Source: Macrobrachium rosenbergii (Eukaryota; Arthropoda; Malacostraca; Decapoda; Palaemonidae). From it: a DNA stretch of 64,000 nt. Under the pieces are notes generated by a model, which searched no databases, was not told where the DNA came from, and was given only the letters and a program-made list of their open reading frames with translations. Shown one piece after another: positions 1 to 10,839 of this stretch. Within the stretch, counting starts at the first letter, position 1. Every line of letters begins with the position of its first letter. The position numbers and the translations under genes were made by a program. Location: contig NC_089749.1 of NCBI RefSeq assembly GCF_040412425.1, positions 41,299,739 through 41,363,738 of the forward strand, given 5' to 3'.

Positions 1-258
1 ATCTGCATTGGCCCTATTTTCAGCCCTAATGGCTGCTTTCCTCTTCTTATCTCTTTCTAATTTCTCTAGATGAGATTTCAAGGTTTTCCATTTCTTATCC
101 TCCCAATCCTGACACTCTATGAAAGTATTATCCTTAATTCATTCTTGCCCCCTATATTTAGTGCATTTTGTATGAGAATAGTATGAGAGTTTAGTTAGCC
201 TAGTTCTACAGCCCTCAGAACAAAAGCGAATACTAGATGAACTGGAATCCAACATCAT
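1..258 (-). pseudogene. Gag-like ORF N-terminus of a retroelement (runs off window edge)
   Basis: Reading the minus strand from an ATG at 258 gives a peptide starting MMLDSSSSSIRFC with the pattern C-x3-C-R, then H-x2-C. After an in-frame TGA (139-141) it continues with FIECQDWEDKKW and a basic stretch KLERDKKRKAA. This cysteine pattern followed by C-x-D-W...W...H-L-x-K-L-E and a basic run is the N-terminus of Gag-like proteins common in crustacean retroelements (DIRS/LTR type, by family knowledge). The TGA probably replaces an arginine codon, so the copy is dead. The rest lies left of position 1. About 300 bases upstream (259-590) show no other gene and may be its 5' leader. The assignment rests on the motif alone. 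Confidence 0.45.
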
Positions 259-650
259 TACCTAAGTAATACCTAAAGTTAACTCAAACAACAATCTAAC
301 AATGATAGCAAGCCACAAAAGCAACAAATTCTGAATACTTCACCAAACTCACAAGTAGCTGAGCGAAAACTGATTTTGACCGGAAGCCGGTAGAAAACGA
401 ATTGAGCTCTCTGCTGGGTTGTTTCCTCGAGTCCCGGATGGTGGATGGTAGGCGGGACCTTGTCACCTACACAATAACTATCAATAGTAGTGCCACCGTG
501 TGAATTTTGAATTTTTAAGCTGCCGTAGGTTAGGGAACCAATAGCTATGTAATTACTTGGTAAGTTACTTATATAAAATGGAATGTTTACATCTGGGCAG
601 ATGGGACTCCCGCCTCCCAGACAGTAGTTAACTGCCTAACCACCTTGTTT
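259..650. other. Non-coding, nothing recognised
   Basis: There is no ORF or repeat I can support here. On the minus strand it could be the 5' leader of the Gag-like ORF at 1-258. A GC-richer patch around 370-500 has no recognisable motif. Confidence 0.3.
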
Positions 651-654
651 GAAG

Positions 655-1335
655 GTTCAACGGCTGTTTCCAGCTTCGCTAAAAGTAATTCCTAATGTAA
701 AGGACCGATGGTTTGTATATCAGTTGGAACAAATACCACTTCTTATAAATTACAGGAATGTGATAGTTCTGAATAAGCCAATCTAAATGATCCAGTCCAG
801 TCCTCCCATATATTTATTATACTGGGAATTGAGAAATAGTTGAGGAACAAGTATTTCTTTTCTACGACTGGTTCAGCATTTCCAATAGGGTTGGCAGTTT
901 GATGGTTGCTAGCAATTGTAAATATGCTCTTGTCACATCATTTCACAAAGAACAGTTCTTTTTATTCAAATCTGTAATCAGAATCCACAATCTTCTTTTT
1001 TTGTTCTTTATCATCCTTCAGTGGGCATTTGGGTGTTCGTTTGAACATACTATTCCATGTCAGTCTGATTCCAAATTGTTTTATTTCTACAAACAGGTCA
1101 TAACTTGAAAAAAATTATCAACAAATTTTGTGGTCACATGGGTTCTCAAGGAGACTAATCACAGACATACAGTTATCACTTCTGAACCTAGGATGTCATT
1201 GTTTTTTGGCAACAAGAATAGAATTTGATTGCTTCCTTGATATAAATACAATTAAATCCTTTATCTCTTACGCAGTTTCCTGCATTTTCATTGTGAACAA
1301 AATGAAGATATTGCTTACTGTTTGATAATTAAGAA
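655..1335 (-). pseudogene. Decayed piggyBac-type transposase
   Basis: Minus-strand reading, crossing several stops and frameshifts, gives pieces in the right order for a piggyBac (PGBD-type) transposase. First is a ...YLYQG... piece near 1230, then LGSEV near 1190. Next comes HVTTKFVDNFFSSYDLF (about 1080-1140), which matches the family's D-N-F-F-T-S block. It is followed by a G-x-R-x-T-W/G-T-x-R-type segment with CPLKDDK, a CDKSIFTIASNH piece (family: W-x-D-x-K-x-V-x-x-x-S-N), QYNKYMGGLDW near 800 (family: Y-N-x-x-M-G-G-V-D) and a KKWYLF piece near 725. That covers the catalytic core and C-terminal part. The N-terminus and TIRs were not found. At least four stops or shifts make it non-functional. 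Confidence 0.72.
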
Positions 1336-2100
1336 TCAGTTTTTTGTCATCATTTTTCAAATAGTCCGAGTTTCAATCTTCATCCAAACATCAATAAAGT
1401 AATACTGTTCATTTGGCAATCTGTGGCAACCTGAAAGCAATCAGTCCTCATCCAAACACCAATACAGTAAACAATAAGTGTCCTAGGAAATTTTTCAAAC
1501 AGTTTGTTAACAGAATAAAATCATGTATAGTTTTCTGAAGAAAGTAAGTATTAAATTCTCTGCAAATTTCCTTTAGTATATTCATTGCAAAAGGAAAGTT
1601 CAAAAATTTCAGTTGGCCTCCAATTGCTCATGGTCCTTTTTTTCAGGACCAAAATTTTGTAACATACTGTTCTAAACCAAGCCATTTTAGCACATTTAAC
1701 AAACTTTATAGGGGAGTTAGAACATTCAATTACCCTCTGTGTTAGTATGGAATACATAGGACTTCAACTTACCCAAAAAAAATTTTGAATGAAAATTAGG
1801 AAAAACGAGGTCTGTCCTTCCACTACAGTTTTTCACACGATATTGAAAACAGTGACTGACAACAATGTTGCCAATATCCATCAAAATATAGTTCAAATGT
1901 CTAAAAGACACTTCAATCTTCACGACTACTGTAACTGAATGTACTGCATCTCATAAAAGTTTCACTGATTACAGGATATTATTGGTAATTCCTTTGGTCC
2001 TAAAAAAGGGCCAAGGGTGCTAATGGGTTAAAACCAACGGGTTTGTTTCACTGTTTATCCCTCTTTCCCCTTGTCTAGAGAGGGCAGGGAGACATGCATC
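1336..2100. other. AT-rich non-coding; possible piggyBac N-terminal remnant
   Basis: Two minus-strand ORFs of 65-68 codons lie here with no recognised motif. Their position, upstream of the piggyBac relic on the same strand, would suit its N-terminal region, but I see no residues that prove it. Confidence 0.25.
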
Positions 2101-2144
2101 TGCTCAATCTACAAAAAAGATGGACAAGAGATCCCCGTCATGTA

Positions 2145-2424
2145 CAGGCAGTCCCCGGTTATCAGCGGGGGTTCCGTTCCCCACAGTGTGACAATAACTG
2201 AAAATCGGCGATAATAGCAGCGATCCCTGGTAATCGGCACTGATATCCAGCTATTGGCGCCGATAAAAGGGGACCAGCGCTGCTGATAAGTGGGGATCAG
2301 CACCAATAATCGGAGGTCGGTGCCGATAACTGGAGATCGGCACATATCGGTGCCGAAAATCCAGTTATCGGCATCACTAGCCAAGTGCTGTAAAACCGGA
2401 TCGCCGATAACCGGGGACTGCCTG
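2145..2424. mobile_element. 280 bp inverted-repeat MITE with internal CCGATAAC minisatellite
   Basis: The ends are a perfect inverted repeat: CAGGCAGTCCCCGGTTATC at 2145-2163 and its reverse complement ending at 2424. Between them, short units built on GCCGATAAC/CGGTTATCGG repeat in degenerate form and in both orientations. The CAG...CTG termini recall hAT-type elements, but I see no matching 8 bp flanking duplication, so the superfamily is unassigned. It has no coding capacity; ORFs reading through it are by-products of the repeat. Confidence 0.6.
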
Positions 2425-2429
2425 TTCTC

Positions 2430-2944
2430 ACTTGCAAACTTCATCCTTCCAGCACATGACGGCTCACTACCTGACTCTTTGCCCTACAAGAGAGAAAGGT
2501 GAAAGAGAAAAGGAAGGAGACCAGTCACTTACATACACTCTCTCTCATTTACCAAACACCTTGGACAAGCAGCTACCTGTCCGCTTGGGGGAGCCATGTG
2601 AGCTACACAACTTGTTGGGGAAATGCCACAGGGCCCAAGGAAAACATGTCCCAAAGGAAAAACAAGGTGAATGTGGTCAGGCACAAAGATATACCTGCCT
2701 GTAATACCTTGCTGAACCAACAGTCTCTTTTGGAATGCCAGGGGCAGGCAATGCCCCTAACTTCATGAACGCAATCTCTTTCTGGTTTTGTGAGACTATG
2801 AAATGGGTGTACGCTTTGTTTGATGAAGGAGACAGGAGTATGGTACGTGTGAGACCTGAGATGTCTCATTCACAGGGGCGAGATGCAGGTTTCCTATTCC
2901 CATAAGAAGGACGCGTATCATTTCACGGCCTAGAAGGGTTAACG
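2430..2944. other. No gene seen
   Basis: Four short overlapping ORFs on both strands have no recognisable motif or consistent composition. I treat the stretch as non-coding. Confidence 0.3.
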
Positions 2945-4640
2945 TCACATCCATGGCCGACTGAATCCGATGGCAGTCATGTCTCTCTTAGGAGATCGCG
3001 ATAGAGAACAACGAGACAATAACGGGCGAGTCTGCAAGCCTAACCTATCTGGCATAATTGCACAGATGTTTCTGTCTTCATCGACATGTCTGTCAACATG
3101 ACCATGTGAATTAGAGCCATGATCACGAACCCTCTTGGGAGAGCATGAATGAGAGCGATGGTAAGACGGACGTTTATCAGGATGAGAGCTGACAGGACTC
3201 CTGGAACAATGTTGTCTTACAGAACAGATGTGAGAACTCGAACGCGATGCCACGTCCCTCGCAGGCAAACAAGAACAAGGAGACCAATGAGGTGACAAGG
3301 GCCATCACCGAGTGCACACACCCGGACGTGCCGAATTCTGGATGTGCGAGGGGGGGACTGCAGGACACAGAGGGAAGGGGCAGTACCCTAGATCACTCCT
3401 CCACCCAGGATTTCTTGATAGGAGCCTTGTCATCTTTCCTTCGAACCTGCACAGGACAATCGAGGTAAGACCTCTTTGGGAACGAGACAGACAAACGTGA
3501 CACATCAGCACCAGGAACATGTTCACGAGCAGGAGAGCCATGTACATGGTCGGAAGACGATGCAGAAACAGAAATGGTCTTACGACTCTTCCGGTGGGGA
3601 GCAGCGACAAAGTCCCTAATCCTCCGTCTGACAGGGGAGGACCGGACAGGGGAAGAAGACGAAGAAGACAATGATGGAGAGGGAGGTCTACGCCATTTCT
3701 TCTTCAAAGCACGTCCATACCTCTCTTGGAAAACAATGTCGACTCTGTCTACCACAGCCTAAACAAGCAAGTCTGGAGACAGAGTAGGAGTAGATGTCGA
3801 CACCACAGAGTATATCTATGACAGCTGAGAAGTCACAGGGACTGAGGCTCTAGGCACATGAGCAAGGCGAGCCACTGGTCTAGAAACTGTCATGGCAGTT
3901 GAGGTGAGACCCTGAGAAGACGTCACCTTCGGAGAAGTTGATCCAAGATGATAGCAGGGACGTCTGATGCAGACGAGACGAACCAGGAACAGCAGCGCTC
4001 GACCCAGATGAGTGATGGGCAGGAGGACTGGGAACTGTCATTGCAGCTGACACGGGAATGCAAGAAGACATGAGGTTGGATAACAGGCCATCTATGGTTG
4101 GTACCCCTGACAGGCCTAACGAGGCCCAAGTGTCCGACATCTTTAGCACATCCGATCCTAAAATAGTAGAACAAGATGGCGCTGCCTCCACCCTACTGAG
4201 AGAGTGGGGGCAGCAAAAGGGATATCTCCTGACCCCTCTCCCACAACTTCCAAGGGTGAGGCCATGGAAGAATGGGAAGGGGTAAAATCTTCTAAAGAAG
4301 AAGCAACTGAAGGAAGTTTGGACAAGGAAGAGGCAGAACAAAGGGGAGTTTGAGGAGCATCCATTGAAAGAGAGAAGAGAACCCTTCCCAAGATGGTGCC
4401 TCTGGCTTCCTCTTATATTGCCTCTTCTTGGCAAAGACCCTCCATTGCTCAGGAGACAAGAATGACACTCAGGGAAACGATTAGTTACGTTACAAGCATT
4501 AGTCCTGCATCTCCTGCAAGTAGAATGAGGATCAGTCTCATACAAAGCAAGAAAACAAGAGCAAGGTTAGTTAGCTAATCCAGGACATTTCCTCTGAGGC
4601 TTAAAAGGCTTAGATGAGTTTTGGGTTTGCATAATCAACA
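2945..4640 (-). pseudogene. Degenerate Gag-like ORF with Cys motif and Ser/Arg-rich tail
   Basis: On the minus strand the N-terminal part (about 4600-4450) reads LYETDPHSTCRRCR...C, then C-x2-C with PEQW and a basic KKRQYKRKPE stretch in a shifted frame. This is the same kind of Gag-like signature as at 1-258: D-P-H-x3-C-x2-C-R, C...C-x2-C. Downstream, in changing frames, come runs rich in S, P and R (SSSSSPVRSSPVRRR near 3650; repeated SRS, SPKR and HRSHS near 3150). Such SR-rich tails accompany this motif in DIRS/LTR-type Gag-like proteins. Several frameshifts and stops break it. No RT or integrase is adjacent. An LTR retroelement and a DIRS-like element are equally possible sources. Confidence 0.5.
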
Positions 4641-5935
4641 GCCAAAACACATACAAAATAGTACTATATCACAACACAAAATTCAAACCAAGGGAAACAC
4701 GGGCAAGAGAGGAAAACATCGGCTTTTGGGAGGAAGGGCAGCAGCACGTCCTACCAGCAAGGCGGTAAAGAAGAAACTGAACACGTCACAGGGTTAGGAG
4801 GGCTGTGGTTGCCTCCTTGCAGATCCCAATGGCTGATCCCTGATGCCACCAATTCTTTGCATCACAATTTTAATTGTTTTTTACTGGTTTCCAGCTGGTG
4901 CTGGAAGATTTATCCTTACACTAAGACATGGGTTTGTTCCGCATATGAACCATTACTGCTTTTTACATTTTTTTATCTTGAAGTGATTTTGTGTTAAGTA
5001 ATATTTCTTTTAGTCTGAGTTTGTGTCTATATCTGTAAGTACACAAGCATCATATACAAAACACTACACATGTACTGTGGCTACCTCTCTCTAGTGCAGT
5101 ACTGTACATTTAATGACACTTATTTAATGCAGTCCCAAATTACATGTGTACTGTACTTAATACAGTAATGTAATGTTACATACATATATTTTTCAGTCTC
5201 TCTCTCCCTCTCTCACCATTTATTGAACACAGTACAGTAGTGTATTTAATAGAACACATTAAAAGTACTTTGTTTTTTCCTACATAATCAAACCATAGCC
5301 TTTTACACTGGTGTACAGTATCCTTCAGTGCAAGCTGGAATGGTTGTTAAGCTTGGTAACAAGGTCACTGAATATTAGTTATGGGGAGGGAGAGTGAGAG
5401 AATACCTTTCACTCAACCCCACCACTGCCAAGCACTTTTCCTTTGGTCACAGAGACAAGGCTGAGGCGAGTTTGAGGTAAGAGGCTCAGGTTTTTATACT
5501 TTGAAAAAACAAATTACCAACACTTTAAAAATCTGTTATTTGCTCCCAAGGAAATACAAACCATTGCCTTTTATACTGGAGACTGACTTCTTAGGTGGAA
5601 GGTCATCTCTGACAACTGACTGGAATTTAATCCTACCCAGAATTATTATGGTCCCTTCACATATGCGAGTAGGGCATATGTAACCTCCTACCCAGTCTGC
5701 GTTATGGGATGACAGAACAGTAGGACCCTAGGTGTGAGTGAAACTGACATTAAGAAAGAACTCAATCAAGTCAGGGGATATCACAGTACCATGAAATCCC
5801 CTGTATGGGGTTTAAATCATGACGCGTTCAGAATCTAGCTCTACCCGCAGCTTTCCTCCTTGTTGAAAGGGAGAGCAGGGTGAGACATACCTTAGTTAGT
5901 AACCACTTCATACCCATTCTCTTCTATCTACCAAA
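4641..5935. other. Non-coding, AT-rich
   Basis: I see no supported gene. The stretch 5085-5310 is rich in TACTGTA/TACAGTA-type short palindromes. Isolated ORFs near 4809 and 5501 have no recognisable content. Confidence 0.3.
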
Positions 5936-6213
5936 GTTCCTCTTTGGAGGAGTGGTAGAGCTTTCGACTGGCACGCTGTTGGCTCAGCGTTCGACTCTCC
6001 GACCAGCCAAAGAGGAATTAGAGGAATTTATTTCTGGTGATAGAAATTCATTTCTCGTCATAATGTCGTTCGGATTCCACAATAAGCTGTAGGTCCCGTT
6101 GCTAGGTAACCAGTAGGTTCTTAGCCACGTAAAAATAAGTCTAATCCTTCGGGCCAGCCCTAGGAGAGCTGTTAACCAGCTCAGTGGTCTGGTTAAACTA
6201 AGATATACTTTTA
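5936..6213 (+). mobile_element. tRNA-derived SINE, copy 1
   Basis: The head has RNA polymerase III-type boxes: an A-box-like GTGGTAGAGCTTTCGACTGG (5952-5971) and a B-box-like CGTTCGACTCTCC (5988-6000). The body is shared with the copy at 23299: ...TTATTTCTGGTGATAGAAAT... then ...GTTGCTAGGTAACCA... and ...CTAGGAGAGCTGTTAA.... It ends in AACTAAGATATACTTTT in both copies. Two copies with the same head, body and tail define a SINE rather than a tRNA gene. I cannot name the family. Confidence 0.75.
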
Positions 6214-6428
6214 ACCTCTCCCACTTTGAGGAAGATCACAAAACATGCTCCTTACAGATGAAAAGACAACTATAAACCCTATTCCTATAAGAAATACAAT
6301 AGCCTACCTGTGTGGGTCAACTACTAGAAGAGACAAGAAGCATCCAGTCCCTCAAAATGCCTTTGTGCTTGCTTTTTCTCCGTTTATTAGGCAAAGTGAA
6401 AACATGAACAAGAATTAACCAAAAATTA

Positions 6429-7022
6429 GGTATTTCTAAATAATAGATACACGGCGGGTATTTAGCAAGAAATGGCAGTTTCTTATAGTATTTTGGTTGC
6501 TTATTTACAATTTAACATTATTTTTTGGGGGTCGGCTGTAATTAACCTATAATTAACTCCTGAAGTCCATCCAACAAGGGGTTTCCATATGCAATCTTTA
6601 CCAAACAGAGCATGACTACGTCTGTTTCGAACGGTTCATATCCCGTCAGGCATGTGCAATACCTTGGAAACTGGTTTTTTCTACACTTTTAGGGCTTCTG
6701 ACACTGGCGGTGCATTTGTTTGTTGTCGGCCAAATGGAATGTCCCTTTGCCGTGTTTAGTACTGGCTGGGGGGGCAGTATCCATACGTTAACAAGTTATT
6801 GCACTTGCCAGATGGGGTATGAACCGTTCCAAACAGACGTAGCCGTGCTCTGTCTTGTGAAGATCACGAATGGAAACCCCTTGTTGGATGGACTTCAGGG
6901 GTTAATTACAGGTTAATTACAGCCGACCCCCGAAACATAACGTTAAATTGTAAATAAGCAAAATACTATAAGAAACTGCCATTTCTCACTAAATATCTGC
7001 GGTGTATCTATTACTTAGATCT
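6429..7022. mobile_element. Foldback element, about 230 bp inverted arms, 11 bp target duplications
   Basis: The left arm (6429-6667) and right arm (6791-7022) are imperfect inverted repeats. Landmarks shared in opposite orientation include the AATAGATACAC block, GAAATGGCAGTTTCTTATAG, GGGGGTCGGCTGTAATTAAC, and CATCCAACAAGGGGTTTCCA. The arms enclose a loop of about 120 bp with no gene. The element is flanked by the identical 11-mer ACCAAAAATTA at 6418-6428 and 7023-7033. Long arms plus 9-11 bp duplications are typical of Mutator-like (MULE) elements, so this may be a non-autonomous MULE; that is inference, since no transposase is present. Confidence 0.75.
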
Positions 7023-7033
7023 ACCAAAAATTA

Positions 7034-8425
7034 CATTAAGGGGTTTCTACAAACTCTCAGCCTACTGAGAGTGAGAAGAGACAACACTCGACAGCAAATG
7101 AGAGCGGGGTATTCAGCACTCATCCCTATTAACCACAAGTTAACTAGCCTACCCTGTTACAATGTTTCAATAGCTAATTCCAGCTCAAACTGAGGAATAC
7201 TCCTACATAAAATCCAATGGTTTGCATTTCACAGGAACAAAAAAAAGTACATATCATATTTATTTTATTACCAGAACCTCTCTGAGTGCCATGTTTGGTA
7301 CCAGCCCCAAGGGAATGACTGCTGCAACACAAGAGAGAGATAGAAGCCTTAGTATCTCAGAAATATATATTTGCAGCATAATTAGGCTACATCATGGTAT
7401 TAATGTAAAACAATACCACACAATAGGCCTAAGTTTCAATATAAACAGAAGACAGTCATTCCAGTCACTGGTGGGCTGTAGCCTAGGTTAGGCTAGGCTA
7501 GTGGGGTGTGTCTTGGCATTCTAGGCCTACTTGGATGTGGGGGTTGACGCCTCCCCCAGGGTGATGAAAAATCACTGGCATTGTATCAAGGTTAGTTACT
7601 AGGATAGGCTACCGGTGCAGTATGCGGTCAGTGGTCAGGGTTGGGGGACCTGACTACCCTAGGCTATCTTCGCCTGAGCATTTTGAGGTGGCAGGCCCAG
7701 GGAACTGGGTAATTTTTGGGAAGACTCCAGCCAGCCATTTCGAAAGGCGCCACCTAGCCATTTGTGCATGGAAACCCATTTTGGGTTTTTCACGCAAAAA
7801 TGGCTAGGAAACGATAGTGCACTAAAAGAACCTAAAAATACCAACCTGTCGTAACCTAAGAGTGTGTGCTGGTTACATTTTTGCTGTATCAGCTATGGGG
7901 GGGGGGAGCAGGAATTGTCATACCTTATAAGTCATAATTTGATTAATTATTTTTCTCTGTTATTAGGCATTTGCAAAGTTTATGCATTGAGAAAAAATTT
8001 TTGTTTTGATGGGTTTCACCAAAGAAAAATATAAATTATAAAGTGGGAGGTGGGTGGCTGGAGTCTTCCGAAAAATAAGAGGGAACTGAAACCAAGCAAC
8101 TTTAACTTTAGGGTTAAAAAGCCTAACCTGCCCTCTGCCAACTGAATGCCGATTGTTGGGTGAAAAATGATCCTAGCTAAGGTCCGGGCTATAAGGCTAG
8201 GCACCACCTATGAGCATTTTCCACCCACAAATTATGAATGACAAGATATTCTATTTTACGTTGCGATACCCTAGGCCTAGACGTGTCATCCCAAGGGCAA
8301 AAAAGGCTGGCATTTTACCTTGGCAAGCCACGAGTAGGCCGTCAATATCCAACAGGCTAATAATACAGAACAAAAGCTGGTGGTCCAATGACCTAGCTAG
8401 GTATGGCAGGCGGCCTCCTCCTCAC
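7034..8425 (-). other. Non-coding; candidate intron 1 of the gene starting at 8460
   Basis: No coding exon was recognised. The stretch 7470-8300 has many TAGGCTA/TAGGCCTA-type words and a G9 run near 7899. If the donor at 8425/8424 is real, this is the start of a minus-strand intron. I searched by eye for a second exon that would continue a glycine-rich nucleotide-binding loop and did not find one. Confidence 0.3.
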
Positions 8426-8460
8426 CTCCCAACAATTCCAATTTTCTCGTCCCTGGCCAT
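8426..8460 (-). CDS. Candidate first coding exon (Rossmann-type N-terminus, lambda-crystallin-like?)
   Basis: On the minus strand an ATG at 8460, in good initiation context (CAATCATGGCC), opens MARDEKIGIVG. The exon ends after two bases (AG) of the next codon, directly at a donor that matches consensus (GGGAG|GTGAGG). A basic or acidic start followed by K-I-G-I-V-G is how NAD(P)-binding Rossmann proteins begin. With the split codon completed as Ser, it resembles the start of lambda-crystallin/L-gulonate 3-dehydrogenase homologues (I-V-G-S-G-x-I-G). That identification is inference from 11 residues. Start, donor and GC-richer surroundings support a real exon; the product remains open (other enzymes start similarly). 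The remaining exons would be at lower coordinates or beyond the window. Confidence 0.42.
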
Positions 8461-8573
8461 GATTGCGGTGGCAGCTGCAGCCTCTTCAGACTCTTTTCTC
8501 TTCTCTTCTGCCGAGACACAACTAATGCTCATTCAGTCACAGACTTCAGCGCTCCTCCTAAGCCGGCTACTGA
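8461..8573 (-). promoter_or_regulatory. Candidate 5' UTR and initiator for the exon at 8426-8460
   Basis: Upstream of the ATG, the minus strand is GC-richer than its surroundings and has an arthropod-type initiator match (TCAGT, 8569-8573), about 110 bases from the start codon. A CpG-rich stretch continues to about 8790. I see no TATA box at the right distance. This is a sequence-only guess. Confidence 0.25.
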
Positions 8574-9885
8574 TGCTCAGGGCCGATAAGAACGGTGGGC
8601 ACAGGGCACCGATGGATGCTGCGAAAGATACAGGTGTTGTCAGCCTATTGAGGTCCAAAGGTCACTCAACTCAACGGCGATCACACTCGTCCGGTTGCTT
8701 GCATGCTTCCCTGCTCGCTCCTCGCTCGCCCTCGGCCCTCGGTCTCTCTCCAAAACTCGTTTTAACACTTGCGGCGGATTTAGGGTCGCATGTTTTTTCT
8801 TCAAGCAATGGGGAAATTTTAAACATTTTATTAGGTTATCGACAGAACATAGATTATGAATCACCCGTCACCATATCTTGTAACAGGTAAGTCAGAGAAC
8901 AGGTACGTGACCTTTCATTGTGCGGAGGTTAATGTGCAGATCGGGACGGGGGCAACGGCCGTGGTGTTATTGTCCCGATAAGGCTTCCAACTTAGTGATC
9001 TTGTTCGATTCTTCACAGGATAACAAATACCGTTATTATCGTCAAACAGAGTTTTCAGTTAAAGCTGTCATCTCATTCTAAACAGGAATATCTTCTTATG
9101 TCAGCATGACAAGTAGTGTTTGTTTCTACACTTGACTAGACTAGGAAGGAATCAGTTAAATTGGCCGGGGTGGTTCAGTTCGTTATGTTTATTTATATTT
9201 TTTGTTGATCTCTGCGTTACTCTTAAGTCACGATTTCAGTACGGTTGATATTTTGTTGACATGTTTTGTTTCACCATAATACCGCACACGCATGCATAGA
9301 TGTGCATATACCAATACACACGTTGACAATTTTACATCTAGCCTGTTGCTGACATCCATACCAACGAATGAACCTAACATTTGCTTTGTACAGCAATGTC
9401 AACGTTGACCTGTCACCTCCCGTAATTAAGAGATAATTTTTAAAAACTGAATTTAATATTTGTTCTCATTTAGCTTTTATATAGGTAATATGAGCTTTCT
9501 AGTTTATGTATCAATGGTTAAGCCTAAGAATATGTTTTTTGACGTGTGAGTATGTGATCATCTCTGTCTTGAAGTTAATCTCGCCATTTTTTCTTTCCAC
9601 TTTACATTTTTAGAAAATCCATTTTTTAATATACAAAAACCTAAATTATGCAGTCTTTTCTGTGGAGCTAATGATGAGACCAATGTGTCTTCTTTGCTAT
9701 ATCAGTACTGATGACTTGTTCAATATGTCTTACGTTTGACGTTGTGTAGTATATATCACAATCACCCAGGTTAATATTATTTTTCATTCCGAACGGTAGT
9801 TGACTGACGATGTTAGTTTAAAGAAGGGGCTACTAAGAATCCTTTTCCAAGACACTACGTTTTCAAGTGGGACGTTTTTGAATGG
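8574..9885. other. Non-coding, no feature recognised
   Basis: A plus-strand ORF spans 8210-8890, but it is antisense to the candidate exon and has no family resemblance. From 8900 to 9885 I see no gene or clear repeat. Confidence 0.3.
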
Positions 9886-9889
9886 ATAT

Positions 9890-10245
9890 CAAAAATTTGT
9901 ACTTGAGAGTCACAGCTGTCTGAAAGTTTTCGTTGAAAATTGGCAGGTGACCACGTAATAGATTATTTTTGTAGGCTTTTTTGTATATCAGAGGAAAAAG
10001 AGCTGTTACTATTTACGTTCAAATCCTCTACAGATGTTGATCCAAACAGGAAGGGCACCAATACCATATTTTTGTGCCATACGAGTGATGCATTTACCAA
10101 TTTCTCTAACAATTTGCATTCGTAACAGTTCACGGAAATTTGTCTGTAATTGTTTACATTACTACGGTCTTTTCCTGGCTTGGTGATGGGAATAATTGTG
10201 GCTTTACGCCATTCTGCAGGGAACATAAAATATGGATTAGCCACA
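9890..10245 (-). pseudogene. LINE reverse transcriptase fragment
   Basis: The minus-strand ORF (10244-9963) contains EWRKATIIPITKPGKDRSNV, NNYRQISV and CKLLEKLVN. This is the conserved N-terminal RT block of Jockey/I/CR1-type LINEs (W-x-x-A-x-I-x-P-I-x-K-P-G-K-D... N-Y-R-P-I-S... K-x-x-E-K), with P changed to Q in N-Y-R-P. Only this block is recognisable. The fingers and palm continuation and the Y/F-x-D-D motif are missing, so it is a short truncated piece. Confidence 0.7.
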
Positions 10246-10386
10246 AATAATTATGAAACTGTAAAATGTGATTTGGCTAATGGTGATTATGTTTGATAAT
10301 TCCAAAACAAATGCTACCTATACCAGGAGCAGATTTACTACAACTTGGAGGGGCATAATTTCATTTTCCTTACTAAATTTTCTATT

Positions 10387-10387
<1 letters not shown>

Positions 10388-10464
<77 letters not shown>
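10388..10464. repeat. (AT)n microsatellite, left half
   Basis: Pure AT dinucleotide repeat of about 75 bases, running directly into the end of gypsy-1. Together with the tract at 15830-16026 it brackets the element. Confidence 0.95.
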
Positions 10465-10467
<3 letters not shown>

Positions 10468-10833
10468 GAGAGAGGTGCGAAATAATGAGCAGGAAGACAA
10501 GTACTGCTGGTTTATTGCTAAGAACTAGCTGCTTATACAGCAGGATGTGGAAGTCTGCGTAGTTTGTAGAGTCCGCTGGTAGCCTAAAAGATTTACAGGT
10601 GACCTGAGGTCAAACTAATTCCTTAAAAAACAGGACAGGTTCATACAGAGAACATAGTGATCAACAATGTCTGACATACGATATAAATAACTCGTTACTT
10701 GTACATACTACATGATAAATATAAAGACTGATCGACAATTAGGTCGATAAAATATTCTGATCGACCTTAGGTCAGAAAACACCGGAAAACGGATGTTCTC
10801 TCAGAGAACGCGTTGAGCGGGGACTTTACAACA
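10465..10833 (-). repeat. gypsy-1 3' LTR
   Basis: On the plus strand it begins TGTGAGAGAGGTGCGAAATA and ends GGGGACTTTACAACA. It matches 15445-15831 with scattered substitutions and small indels. Confidence 0.88.
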
Positions 10834-10839
10834 CTTCCC

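Noticed and set aside
1551..1923. N-terminal part of the piggyBac transposase
   Set aside because: The position is right, but no diagnostic residues could be matched; left as unassigned.
5951..6000. tRNA gene (A and B boxes)
   Set aside because: It lacks a foldable cloverleaf and continues into a body shared with a second copy, so it is a SINE head.
8210..8890. 226-codon plus-strand ORF
   Set aside because: No family resemblance and mixed composition; it is antisense to the better supported exon at 8426-8460.
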